From NCBI RefSeq assembly GCF_016806835.2, contig NZ_CP086111.1, positions 4,023,471-4,087,470 on the forward strand: a DNA stretch of 64,000 bases, read 5' to 3'. How positions within the stretch are numbered: the stretch's first letter is position 1; each line of letters begins with the position of its first letter. The position numbers and the translations under genes are program-made. Positions 34,772 through 42,466 of the stretch are shown here, piece after piece. The notes beneath the pieces were generated by a model. That model had not been told where the DNA came from, searched no databases, and was given only the letters and a program-made list of their open reading frames with translations. This DNA comes from Skermanella rosea (lineage in GTDB: Bacteria > Pseudomonadota > Alphaproteobacteria > Azospirillales > Azospirillaceae).

Positions 34772-36157
34772 TCAATCGAGCATCGGCAACCCGCTTTCGA
34801 TCCTGACCAGCGCCGCCAGCAGCGGCACTCCGATGTCGCGCCGGACGAAGGCGCTGCTCCGGTCTGCAGCGGCGATCGCCTGCGACATGGTGTTCCGCCA
34901 GCGGTCGTCGCCATACATCAGCCTCTCCGCCTTTGCGCGCTGGGCCAGGACTGTCGGCCGCCGATTGGCCGGCACCTCGGCAAGCTTCACAAGCCGCGCC
35001 ATCCATTGCTGGGCGATCGCCAGTTCGCCCCGGCGGAGCGCCGCCGCGATGAATTCCGACAGGATTTCGGATTGCGGATCGGGATCCTGGACCTGTTCGA
35101 GATATGCGGAGGTCAGGGACATCTCTCCCCGCGCCGCGAGCCGGCCGAGCACGGCGGGAACTGTCCAGGGACTGTCCTCCTGGACCGTGCGCAGCAGGCC
35201 CAGCGCCAGGTTGACCTCGCCCAGGTCGGCGGCGGCCACGGCGAGTTCCGCCGGGCAGCACTCCTGCTTCGTCTCGCGGAAGCGGGAGAACTGCTGCTCC
35301 ACCGTGTTCAGGAAGAGGGTCCGCGCCTCCGCCTCGCGGCCGACCCGCATCAGTGCCTGCACGACCAGACCCAGTTCCCAGGCGCAGGCATTCGCCTGGG
35401 CGTAATTCTGGGCTTCGGTGGTCAGTGCCGACGCCAACTCCTTCTCCCCGCGCCAGCCGGCGATCTCGGCAATGTCGGTCAGGTTGTAGAGACGCGTCGA
35501 GCAGTCGGCGATGCCCCGCGTGATCTGGAGGGCGATGTCGGTCTGGCCGGTCAGCGCCAGGGCACGGGCGACGAACAGGTCCTCTTCCTGGGACTCGGCA
35601 GTGGTGGCCGCCCCGCGCCGCAGCGCACCCACGAAGGGAGCGATGATCTCCCGCGCGCGCTCGGCACCGCCGTTCAGGTGGTAGGCGACGGCGAGCGAGA
35701 GCCAGTCCCACCGTGGCGTGGAGATCGGATACTCGATCGGCGGCAGCAGGTTCTCGATCTTGTAGAGGAAGCAGGCCGTGGACAGGGCTTCGTTGCAGAT
35801 CAGGGCCCGGACGCGGTTTCGGAATTCGAAGACGTCGAAATCACCGATGAACTGGTTGGTGATGAGCTGGACCGCGACCGGACTTTCGGGATAGCGCTGC
35901 ACGATCTCGTTCAGAAGCCGGTCGGCGTCGCGCAGCAGGCGCGCCTCCTCGGCCGGGTCGAACGTGGCATTGGCCTGCTGGATGAGCTGCATGGCCTGGA
36001 CGAACTGCCGGTTCGCGCTGCCGGTGCTTTCCTGCGCCCGGGCGGCGGACGGAAATCCCGCCGCCAACCCGGCGGCCAGCAGGGCCAGCACCGCCGCCAC
36101 GACCAGCAGGAACGCGCCGGGCCTGCGCCGACCATGGGCAGCTGCGTCAGCGGACAT
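34772..36157 (-). CDS. exported helical-repeat (TPR-like) protein, unknown function
   Basis: A 461-residue protein of unknown function. The N-terminus has a long signal with a hydrophobic core (RPGAFLLVVAAVLALLAAGL, then AARAQES). The remainder is almost entirely alpha-helical with TPR/SEL-like periodicity (LLRDADRLLNEIVQRYPESP, LFVARALALTGQTDIALQIT, ALMRVGREAEARTLFLNTVE). Several cysteines (LICNEALSTACFLYK, QECCPAEL) could be paired in the periplasm. The start codon lies inside the end of the upstream BON lipoprotein gene (36147-36157 overlap), so the two are an operon and probably act together in the envelope. No domain I can name with confidence. Confidence 0.75.
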   Translation of the reverse strand: MSADAAAHGRRRPGAFLLVVAAVLALLAAGLAAGFPSAARAQESTGSANRQFVQAMQLIQQANATFDPAEEARLLRDADRLLNEIVQRYPESPVAVQLITNQFIGDFDVFEFRNRVRALICNEALSTACFLYKIENLLPPIEYPISTPRWDWLSLAVAYHLNGGAERAREIIAPFVGALRRGAATTAESQEEDLFVARALALTGQTDIALQITRGIADCSTRLYNLTDIAEIAGWRGEKELASALTTEAQNYAQANACAWELGLVVQALMRVGREAEARTLFLNTVEQQFSRFRETKQECCPAELAVAAADLGEVNLALGLLRTVQEDSPWTVPAVLGRLAARGEMSLTSAYLEQVQDPDPQSEILSEFIAAALRRGELAIAQQWMARLVKLAEVPANRRPTVLAQRAKAERLMYGDDRWRNTMSQAIAAADRSSAFVRRDIGVPLLAALVRIESGLPMLD

Positions 36158-36725
36158 AGCTCACGACGCGCTTCACATAGGGCAACGACCTGGCATGGCC
36201 GGTCACCCGCTCCAGTTCGGCCGGATCGCGCGCGTTGCCCATCAGGTAGACGACGCCGTTGACCGTCTCGATCGAGTAGTTGATCGACGAGACCTCGCGG
36301 TCGAACAGGAGCTTGCCGCGCAGCTGGGTGCTGATCCAGGTGTCGCGGGTGGAATCGCCCAGCGTCGAGGCGTCGTCCACGACGATTTCGTTGATCACTT
36401 CGCGAACGCCGTTCGCCTGCCAGGCAAGTCGGACGGCATCGAGCCGCTCCTCGGGCGTCCTGGCGCGCCCGGTCAGGAGGACGGTGCCCTGGTTGACCGT
36501 CATGCCGAGGCGCGAATGCATCTCGACGCTGTGCTGGAACCAGTAATGATTGATCTGCGCCTGGATCTCGGTATCGCTGATGGCGCCGCCCAGTCCCCGC
36601 TCCTGCGAGGCCGCGACGACCGCGGTGGTGGCGGCGCCGCCGACGACGAGCGGTGCGCACCCCGGCAGGGCGGCGATGGCCAGGGTTCCCAGGACGAACA
36701 GCGGAAAACGCGCGCGAGACCTCAA
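36147..36725 (-). CDS. BON-domain lipoprotein
   Basis: A 192-residue outer-membrane or periplasmic lipoprotein. TTG at 36725 is chosen because GGAGGA lies just before it and it yields a compact signal ending in the lipobox (LGTLAIAALPGC). Longer in-frame starts up to 36830 precede the signal with non-signal sequence. Two BON domains follow (about 60-125 and 130-190): SRLGMTVNQGTVLLTGRART with VREVINEIVVDD, and NYSIETVNGVVYLMGNARDP with PYVKRVVSYVR. BON proteins such as OsmY and DolP bind phospholipid and support envelope integrity. It overlaps the next gene by 11 bases. Confidence 0.88.
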   Translation of the reverse strand: MRSRARFPLFVLGTLAIAALPGCAPLVVGGAATTAVVAASQERGLGGAISDTEIQAQINHYWFQHSVEMHSRLGMTVNQGTVLLTGRARTPEERLDAVRLAWQANGVREVINEIVVDDASTLGDSTRDTWISTQLRGKLLFDREVSSINYSIETVNGVVYLMGNARDPAELERVTGHARSLPYVKRVVSYVR

Positions 36726-36888
36726 AGCTTCCTCCGTACACCGGTCGCGATCCACGTCCGGGCGGCGCGAAGAAGTCACGCCCGCCACGTGATTGCAACA
36801 CATATTTGAATTACTCGAAACTGGAGCCACGGCTTTTCCGTCTATCGTGGCCCGATTGCAGCAGCCAGTATCATACCGGTCCGCGCGC

Positions 36889-37728
36889 TCACGCGAACGG
36901 GGCGCTTGTCATCACGTCGGCCAACTCTCGCGACAGCACGTCGGCGATGCGGCGGCGCTGGGCAACGTCGCGCAGCAAATCCTCGTCACGCGGGTTGGAC
37001 AGGAAACCGGTCTCGATCAGGACCGACGGAACGTCGGGCGCTTTCAGGACCGCGAAGTTCGCCGACCTCTTGGGATTGTCGAGCAAACGGAGCGAGCGTC
37101 CGGCGCCCTCCACGAGGCTGCTCTTCGCCATCAGCGACGCGGTGACGGTATGGCGGGCGACGAGGTCGGACAGGATCGCCGCGACTTGAGGCCGGGTGTG
37201 CCGCAGGTCGATGCCCCCCGAACCGTCGGCCAGGTTCTCCTGCTTGGCCAGCGCGAAGGCGAAATCGTCCGACGCCTTGTCGGACAGGGTGTAGGCGGAC
37301 AATCCGCGCGCATCGCGGTTGGGCGCGCTGTCGGCATGGATCGATATGAACAGGTCGGCCCCGGCGTCGCGCGCTATGGCGACCCGCTCGGCCAGCGGCA
37401 GGAAGATATCGGTATCCCGCGTCAGCTTCGCCGCGACGCCGGGGACTCCCCGAAGCCGGCGCGCGATCTCGCGCGCGATATCCAGCGTGATCTCCTTCTC
37501 CAGCGTTCCCCGGACGCCGATGGCTCCCGGGTCGCGGCCGCCATGCCCCGGGTCGATCACCACGAGTCGCCGGCTCGGCACGGCCGTCGGGGGCTCGGGC
37601 TTGCGCTGCGGTCCGTTGGTGGGAGCGGCGCTGGCGGTCGCGGGCACGAGAAGGCCCGCCAGACCGGAGGCCCCGATTCGGAGCAAGGGCGCGCTCAACG
37701 CCAATTGAAGCAGAACCCTGCGCTTCAT
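36889..37728 (-). CDS. N-acetylmuramoyl-L-alanine amidase (Amidase_3)
   Basis: A 279-residue zinc amidase that cuts the peptide from MurNAc during septum splitting or recycling. A signal with twin arginines (MKRRVLLQLALSAPLL, ending ATASA) is followed by the catalytic domain. Metal ligands are VVIDPGHGGRDPG (His), the glutamate in TLEKEITLDIAREIA and LFISIHADSAPN (His), with catalytic VLIETGFLSNPRDEDLL. No AMIN or peptidoglycan-binding domain is present, so it is a minimal AmiC-like enzyme. It is divergently oriented to the YdcH-like gene and possibly co-oriented with, but separate from, the BON operon. Confidence 0.92.
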   Translation of the reverse strand: MKRRVLLQLALSAPLLRIGASGLAGLLVPATASAAPTNGPQRKPEPPTAVPSRRLVVIDPGHGGRDPGAIGVRGTLEKEITLDIAREIARRLRGVPGVAAKLTRDTDIFLPLAERVAIARDAGADLFISIHADSAPNRDARGLSAYTLSDKASDDFAFALAKQENLADGSGGIDLRHTRPQVAAILSDLVARHTVTASLMAKSSLVEGAGRSLRLLDNPKRSANFAVLKAPDVPSVLIETGFLSNPRDEDLLRDVAQRRRIADVLSRELADVMTSAPFA

Positions 37729-38041
37729 CCGATAAGACTACCCATCGATCCTGTGGTTATCGGCCCAATGACTGGCCCCCGGGCCGGCGGAATGGACCTC
37801 GGCGGCCAGTTTACGGGGCTGTTGGTTAACTGTTAATTACCCCACCCGCTGCTTGTCGAGTCCCGAGAGAGTGATGCACCGGAATTTCCGACCCGGATTT
37901 CCGGTACGGATCCCACCGGAAGCGCCCCTCCCGGAGCATTCCCAAAGCGGTGGCGGAATCGATGGCATTTTCGACTTATGATATCTTGTTCTCAGCCCCG
38001 ACTCGGGCCAGACTGTTCTCTTGAAGATGGTGGAGGCGGTC
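37729..38041. other. intergenic region, divergent promoters
   Basis: This 313-bp gap lies between the amidase (minus) and the small YdcH-like gene (plus). It has an AT-rich island at 37826-37845 (GTTAACTGTTAATTACC) and short imperfect repeats of TTTCCGG around 37882-37920. No confident promoter or RNA element. Confidence 0.4.
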
Positions 38042-38203
38042 ATGAAGGAAGCCTTGATCAACATCATCCGCGAGGAGCGCGTGGCTCTGGAAGCCCGTAT
38101 AGCCGACGAATTGAAGCGGCGGGTGCCGGATGACATGAGGATCGAAGCCCTGCAGGAGGAAGCGTCCGACCTGCGGCGGCAACTCGAACGGTACGAGCAG
38201 TAG
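38042..38203 (+). CDS. YdcH/DUF465-like small protein
   Basis: A 53-residue helical hairpin protein. The start at 38042 is set by GGAGG five bases upstream; earlier in-frame codons (38021, 38027) lack a site. The middle and C-terminus, [20 protein letters not shown], match the DUF465/YdcH pattern 'PDDxRIxxLKKExLxLKDEI'. The role of this family is not established. A strong terminator follows directly, so it is expressed as its own short mRNA. Confidence 0.7.
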   Translation: MKEALINIIREERVALEARIADELKRRVPDDMRIEALQEEASDLRRQLERYEQ

Positions 38204-38241
38204 GCGGCCGGCTCCCGCCGCGCCGAAGGCTACCCCCTTTG

Positions 38242-38286
38242 AAAGCCCGTACGGCCTTGCAACCGGGGCCGGTACGGGCTTTTGTT
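38242..38286 (+). terminator. Rho-independent terminator
   Basis: AAAGCCCGTACGGCC (38242-38256) pairs with GGCCGGTACGGGCTTT (ending about 38283), with one bulged base, and is followed by TTTTGTTT. It terminates the YdcH-like transcript and separates it from hyi, 36 bp downstream. Confidence 0.85.
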
Positions 38287-38321
38287 TGCCCTGCCACCAG
38301 ACCAGGGAAAACGGGGGAACC

Positions 38322-39110
38322 ATGCCCAAATTCGCCGCCAATCTGTCCATGATGTTCCAGGAGCACGACTTCCTGGACCGCTTCGGCGCCGCCGCCAAAT
38401 GCGGCTTCCGGGGAGTCGAATACCTGTTCCCTTACGAATGGCCCGCCGCCGATATCAAGCGGGCGCTCGACGACGCGGGGCTCGAGCAGGTGCTGTTCAA
38501 CATGCCCCCCGGCGACTGGGCCGGCGGCGAGCGCGGCATGGCGGCCATCCCGGGGCGGGAAGCGGAGTTCGCCGAGACGGTGGAAAAGGCGATCGAGTAC
38601 GCGCGCGTGCTGGACTGCCCGCGGCTTCATGCCATGGCCGGCATCGTGCATGCGGGGATCGACCGGGAGGAGGCTGAGGCCGTCTACGTCTCCAACCTGC
38701 GCCATGCCGCCGATGCGGCCGCCCGGCACGGCATCACCCTGCTGGCCGAACCGATCAACAGCCGGGACATGCCGGGCTATTTCCTGAACACCTCGACCGC
38801 GGGCCGCAAGATCATGGCCGCCGTCTCTCGCCCCAACCTGAAGCTGCAGTTCGATATCTATCACACGCAGATCATGGAAGGTGACCTAGCGGAGCGACTG
38901 CGCCAGAACCTGGAGGCGATCGGCCATATCCAGATCGCCGGAACACCCGGCCGGCACGAGCCGAACATCGGCGAGATCAACTATCCGTTCCTGTTCAACC
39001 TTATCGACGAGATCGGCTATACCGGATGGATCGGCTGCGAGTACCGGCCGCGCGCCGAAACCCGGGCCGGCCTCGGCTGGGCGAAGGAGTACGGCATCAC
39101 CGCCAGATGA
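38322..39110 (+). CDS. hyi: hydroxypyruvate isomerase
   Basis: A 262-residue TIM-barrel isomerase that interconverts hydroxypyruvate and tartronate semialdehyde in glyoxylate/glycerate metabolism. The start at 38322 has GGGGGAA upstream. Landmarks are [105 protein letters not shown] and [12 protein letters not shown]. The metal-binding Glu/Asp/His/Glu lie in EPINS, FDIYH, HIQIAG and GCEY. The length is as in E. coli Hyi (258). It stands alone; no gcl or glxR is in the window. Confidence 0.93.
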   Translation: MPKFAANLSMMFQEHDFLDRFGAAAKCGFRGVEYLFPYEWPAADIKRALDDAGLEQVLFNMPPGDWAGGERGMAAIPGREAEFAETVEKAIEYARVLDCPRLHAMAGIVHAGIDREEAEAVYVSNLRHAADAAARHGITLLAEPINSRDMPGYFLNTSTAGRKIMAAVSRPNLKLQFDIYHTQIMEGDLAERLRQNLEAIGHIQIAGTPGRHEPNIGEINYPFLFNLIDEIGYTGWIGCEYRPRAETRAGLGWAKEYGITAR

Positions 39111-39144
39111 CGATCAAGGCTAGGAATTCATTGATGACCCCATC

Positions 39145-39171
39145 GGCAGGCCATGCTAGTCATGGCCTGCC
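39145..39171 (+). terminator. perfect hairpin after hyi
   Basis: GGCAGGCCATG (39145-39155) pairs perfectly with CATGGCCTGCC (39161-39171) over a 5-base loop. No T-run follows. It may end the hyi transcript, and it covers the earliest possible start (39153) of the next gene, which argues for the later start at 39204. Confidence 0.55.
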
Positions 39172-39203
39172 GCCACCTCGCGTGTGGTCCATGGGGATAC
39201 GGA

Positions 39204-40085
39204 ATGCAGCACTTGTCCGGGATCGATACCGGGAGCAACCAAGCCGGGCTCACTCAGGATCCGCCGTTCGGCACCTACGCGCCGTCCCGCCTCCAGCGCG
39301 CAATCATCGGGCTGACCCGGACCCAGCCCGAGACCTGGCTCGGCAAGCGCGTCGCCTTCGCGGCCCGGCGGCTGGTCCTTACGGGCCTCAAGTCCCCGCT
39401 GGATGTCGATGTCTTCGGGCGGAAGTTCCGGGTCCATCCGGAAGACAATGTCTGCGAGAAGCGGGTGCTTTTCACGCCGCAGTTCTTCGACCCGGTCGAA
39501 CGCCAGGTGCTGGCCGCCCGTCTGCATGACGGTTTCACCTTCGTCGACCTGGGCGCGAATGTCGGCGTCTATTCGCTTTTCGTCGCCGGTCTCGCCGGAA
39601 AGAACGCCCGCGTGCTGGCGGTCGAACCCCAGCCGGAGATATACCGCCGGCTCGCCTTCAACGTGGCGGCCAACGACCTGGGAACCATCCGGACCCTGCA
39701 ATGCGCGGTGGCGGACCGCACGGGGACCCTGGACCTGTTCATCGATCGCGGCAACCGGGGCCAGAGCAGCATCGCCATGGAGACGGGCGAGCGGGTCTCC
39801 GTGCCGTGCCGGACTCTCGACGGCCTCCTCGCCGAAGCCGGATTCGACCGGGTCGACGCCCTGAAGATCGATATCGAGGGGGCCGAGGATACCGTGCTGG
39901 TCCCGTTCTTCTCCTCCGCACCGGAACGGCGCTGGCCGGCGCTGATCCTGCTGGAGATGTCGAGCGACCGGTGGAAGACGGATTGCGTCAAGCTGTGCAT
40001 CGACCACGGCTACCGGATCAGTCACACGACGCGGCTGAACGTGATCCTGCAAAGGACGCCGGACAGGGCTTCGGCCGCGGCCTGA
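39204..40085 (+). CDS. FkbM-family methyltransferase
   Basis: A 293-residue SAM-dependent O-methyltransferase of the FkbM type, often acting on polysaccharide sugars or glycolipids. The SAM-binding motif is FVDLGANVGVYSLFVAGLAG, followed by VLAVEPQPEIYRRLAFNVAA. The family's DALKIDIEGAEDTVL block carries the conserved Asp/Glu. The start at 39204 is preferred over 39153 because the latter lies in a hairpin. No partner gene is adjacent, but the cell's glycan cassette at 3.5-12.4 kb is a possible client (speculative). Confidence 0.88.
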   Translation: MQHLSGIDTGSNQAGLTQDPPFGTYAPSRLQRAIIGLTRTQPETWLGKRVAFAARRLVLTGLKSPLDVDVFGRKFRVHPEDNVCEKRVLFTPQFFDPVERQVLAARLHDGFTFVDLGANVGVYSLFVAGLAGKNARVLAVEPQPEIYRRLAFNVAANDLGTIRTLQCAVADRTGTLDLFIDRGNRGQSSIAMETGERVSVPCRTLDGLLAEAGFDRVDALKIDIEGAEDTVLVPFFSSAPERRWPALILLEMSSDRWKTDCVKLCIDHGYRISHTTRLNVILQRTPDRASAAA

Positions 40086-40473
40086 ATCGTCCTGAGTCGG
40101 CCTGGAGTCGGGGGCCTGCACAGCCGTTGTGCAGCGCAACATGACGGTGCCGTTGCTCCGGGAGAAGCCCGGCGCGCCCGGCGGATTTTCCGATAAACCT
40201 TTCGCAAACAAAGCGATGGCTGTGGCGCGGCAGGACCAGCCCGGTTTCCGCGATACCAGGATATGGTCGGCCATATCCGTGACATTCTGTCGCTCAAATC
40301 GTTAAAAACTGCTTTATTTTCGGCTGTTTTGCACAATTTTCAGGCATCTTTGGTGCCGATTTCCATCTCTGCTTCAATTATGTGCAGGATTCCGCGCCTT
40401 CGGCTGGACTCCTCGGTCTTGTGACGGTTGTGTTGCTGTGTACAATCAACAGGTCGCGCTCAAAAAGATGCTT
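40086..40473. other. AT-richer intergenic region
   Basis: Most of a 458-bp gap before the channel operon. 40260-40440 is clearly lower in GC than the rest of the window, which could reflect upstream activator binding or horizontally acquired DNA. No ORF with a ribosome binding site is seen, apart from a three-codon frame at 40505 (ATGAAGTTCTGA). Confidence 0.4.
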
Positions 40474-40488
40474 GGCATAACGATTGCG
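40473..40488 (+). promoter_or_regulatory. candidate sigma-54 promoter of the channel operon
   Basis: TTGGCATAACGATTGC contains the invariant GG (40474-40475) and GC (40486-40487) with the required 10-base spacing, and reads TGGCAT-N5-TTGC against the consensus TGGCAC-N5-TTGC. It lies 56 bp before the ATG at 40544, giving a short leader. A sigma-54 promoter would need an enhancer-binding protein, which is not encoded nearby. Confidence 0.45.
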
Positions 40489-40543
40489 ATAGGGAGTTGG
40501 AGAGATGAAGTTCTGATCAGCCGCTTGTCAACGGAGAGCCTTG

Positions 40544-41269
40544 ATGACCGATGCGACTGCTGAGACCGTCCACACGGCGCGGAGTACCGTGCCGACCGTT
40601 CTACACACACGGTCTTCCAACACTATTGTCGATTTTGTCCTCAACCCTCAGAAATACCTTTTAGTTCTGCGTTTTGCCTTAGTCAATACAGTCGCTTCCG
40701 CTCTCCTGGCCGCGGCATGGCTTCAGGGATGGATCACGCCGATCCTCGATTCCGACGATACCGGGTTGTGCCAGCTGATCTTCGCCGTTTTCCTGGTGGG
40801 CTTGGCGGTCTCGGCCTCCAGGGTCTGGCGCACCAGCTGCGAACTCAACGCGTGCAAGGATTTCCAGATTCATGTCAATTCGCGCGCCGCGCGCTACGTC
40901 GCCGAGGTCATGGGCCGTGACAGCGGCAGCCGGAGCACCCTCGCGGGCAATCTCCGCCTGAAGCTGTCGTCCCGGGTCGCGATGGTCCGGCATCTGGCGG
41001 CGAGCCTGGTCCTGCTCGGGCTGATCGGGACCGTGGTCGGCTTCATCATCTCCCTGAGCGGGGTCGATCCGGCGAAGGCCGGTGACGTAGCCTCGATCGC
41101 CCCGATGGTCACCAAGCTGATCGAAGGCATGTCGGTGGCGCTCTACACGACCCTGGTCGGCGGCGTGCTGAACATCTGGCTGAGCATCAACTACAACATG
41201 CTCGCCACCGGCACCGTCAACCTGATCACCGAAATCACGGCGCTGGGTGAACGCCATGCAGGGTCTTGA
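40544..41269 (+). CDS. MotA/TolQ/ExbB-like proton channel protein
   Basis: A 241-residue inner-membrane protein. Four hydrophobic segments are at about 39-62, 74-92, 146-170 and 190-215. The last two carry the family hallmarks (VLLGLIGTVVGFIISLSG and SVALYTTLVGGVLNIWLSI) that in ExbB/TolQ/MotA line the proton path. A cytoplasmic loop of about 50 residues with basic charge (RLKLSSRVAMVRH) connects helices 2 and 3. ATG 40544 follows ACGGAG; a TTG at 40541 is less likely. It overlaps the next gene, an ExbD-like partner. Which machine it drives is unknown; no TonB, Tol-Pal, flagellar or Zorya genes are adjacent. Confidence 0.85.
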   Translation: MTDATAETVHTARSTVPTVLHTRSSNTIVDFVLNPQKYLLVLRFALVNTVASALLAAAWLQGWITPILDSDDTGLCQLIFAVFLVGLAVSASRVWRTSCELNACKDFQIHVNSRAARYVAEVMGRDSGSRSTLAGNLRLKLSSRVAMVRHLAASLVLLGLIGTVVGFIISLSGVDPAKAGDVASIAPMVTKLIEGMSVALYTTLVGGVLNIWLSINYNMLATGTVNLITEITALGERHAGS

Positions 41270-41864
41270 CCAGTTCGACGACGAAGACGTCAACGGCACC
41301 GTCTTCCGCGACGTCATAACGCTCGCCCTGTGCGGCTTCGTGGCGGTCGTGATCCTGCTGCTGCCGCACCTAAATCCCAAGCAGCAGGCCCAGGCCGCCG
41401 TCAGCACGACCCCCGGCAACGTCATGGTCGAGGCCCGGTGGGCCGACGAGCTGGATACCGACATAGACCTGTGGGTCCAGGCGCCGGGCGACGTGCCGGT
41501 CGGGTATTCCAACAAGTCCGGTGTCATCTTCAACCTGCTGCGCGACGACCTCGGCCGAAACGCCGACCCGACCCAGCTGAACTACGAGGTCAGCTACAGC
41601 CGGGGCATACCGCCGGGCGAATATGCGATCAACCTGCACATGTACCGCAACAAGGCCCGGGTCTCGCCGGTCAAGGTCACCGTCGTGACCAGCGTCAAGA
41701 AGCCCACCGCAGAGTCCGCGAAGCAGGTGCTGTCCAGCACGGTCGATCTGACGGTCGAAAACCAGGAACTTACGGTCTACCGGTTCAAGCTGACGGAGGC
41801 CGGGGATCTCGTCCCGAGCAGCGTCAACAGCCTGCCGAAGGCCCTGCGGAAGTGGAGGCAGTGA
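41256..41864 (+). CDS. ExbD-like protein with DUF2135/YfaP-like periplasmic domain
   Basis: A 202-residue protein with a short cytoplasmic N-terminus, one transmembrane helix (about 20-37, VITLALCGFVAVVILLLP) and a periplasmic domain. Asp19 at the start of the helix (DVNGTVFRDVITLAL) is placed like the essential proton-carrying Asp of ExbD/TolR (NVTPFIDVMLVLL). The periplasmic part lacks the usual TolR/ExbD fold and reads like a beta-sandwich: LDTDIDLWVQAPGDVPVGYS and PPGEYAINLHMYRNKARVSP resemble DUF2135 (YfaP). It overlaps the channel gene by 14 bases and the next gene by one. Start could also be GTG 41247. The predicted role is stator/force transmitter (inference). Confidence 0.75.
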   Translation: MQGLDQFDDEDVNGTVFRDVITLALCGFVAVVILLLPHLNPKQQAQAAVSTTPGNVMVEARWADELDTDIDLWVQAPGDVPVGYSNKSGVIFNLLRDDLGRNADPTQLNYEVSYSRGIPPGEYAINLHMYRNKARVSPVKVTVVTSVKKPTAESAKQVLSSTVDLTVENQELTVYRFKLTEAGDLVPSSVNSLPKALRKWRQ

Positions 41865-42388
41865 TGCCACTCATGATGAACCTCTTTGTCGTGGCCGTCG
41901 TGCTGGCCGCTGGGCTCGCCACCATCAGCATCTGGTCGCCCCGCAAGCTGTGGGTGAAGGTCGGCGCCGTGACGCTGGCGGCGGCCTTCATGCCGCTGTC
42001 CTACGCCAGCTTCGCCGACCTGCTGAGCAAGCCGAAGCCGGTGGCGCTGGAGTGGTTCCACCGCAGCATGAGCGAGGCGACCGTGCTGAGCGCCCGGATG
42101 CAGGAGGGTGAGGCGATCTACCTCTGGCTCCAGCTGCCCGACACCGCCGAGCCCCGCTACTACAAGATCGGCTGGAGCGAGGACGTCGCCAAGCAGCTCC
42201 AACAGGCCATGCGCGAGGCCGAGAAGAACCAGGGCGGCCTGAAGATGGAACTGCCGTTCGAGAACACCTGGGACAAGGACAAGCCGATGTTCTACGCCCT
42301 GCCCCAGCCGAAGCTGCCGGAGAAGAACGGCGAGCGCGGCGGCGGGGACGCGCCCCTTGTCTATCAGCACCCCGGCACCAGCGCCTGA
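41864..42388 (+). CDS. membrane protein of the channel operon, unknown
   Basis: A 174-residue protein. Two N-terminal hydrophobic helices (about 3-20 LMMNLFVVAVVLAAGLAT and 33-49 VGAVTLAAAFMPLSYAS) are followed by a soluble domain with a conserved-looking core (EWFHRSMSEATVLSARMQEG, AIYLWLQLPDTAEPRYYKIG). Its start overlaps the previous stop (TGATG), so the three genes should be made in fixed ratio. The family is not recognised. A bidirectional hairpin terminator follows at 42418. By analogy with ExbB-ExbD-TonB it occupies the third, 'output' position, but no TonB motif is present. Confidence 0.65.
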   Translation: MPLMMNLFVVAVVLAAGLATISIWSPRKLWVKVGAVTLAAAFMPLSYASFADLLSKPKPVALEWFHRSMSEATVLSARMQEGEAIYLWLQLPDTAEPRYYKIGWSEDVAKQLQQAMREAEKNQGGLKMELPFENTWDKDKPMFYALPQPKLPEKNGERGGGDAPLVYQHPGTSA

Positions 42389-42417
42389 CGGCCAGGCCTC
42401 CGGTCGAGCGGCTCTCC

Positions 42418-42454
42418 GGGACGCCTCCTCCCGATCCTGCGGAGGAGGCGTCCC
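42418..42454. terminator. bidirectional hairpin terminator
   Basis: GGGACGCCTCCTCC (42418-42431) and GGAGGAGGCGTCCC (42441-42454) form a perfect 14-bp stem with a 9-base loop, between the convergent channel operon and the DUF697 gene. Confidence 0.75.
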
Positions 42455-42466
42455 GCTTCGCGGCCC

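Noticed and set aside
38055..38068. FNR-like sequence TTGATCAACATCAT
   Set aside because: Second half-site is imperfect and it lies inside the coding sequence of the YdcH-like gene.
40505..40516. Three-codon frame ATGAAGTTCTGA in the channel operon leader
   Set aside because: Too short to support as a leader peptide without evidence of attenuation structures.
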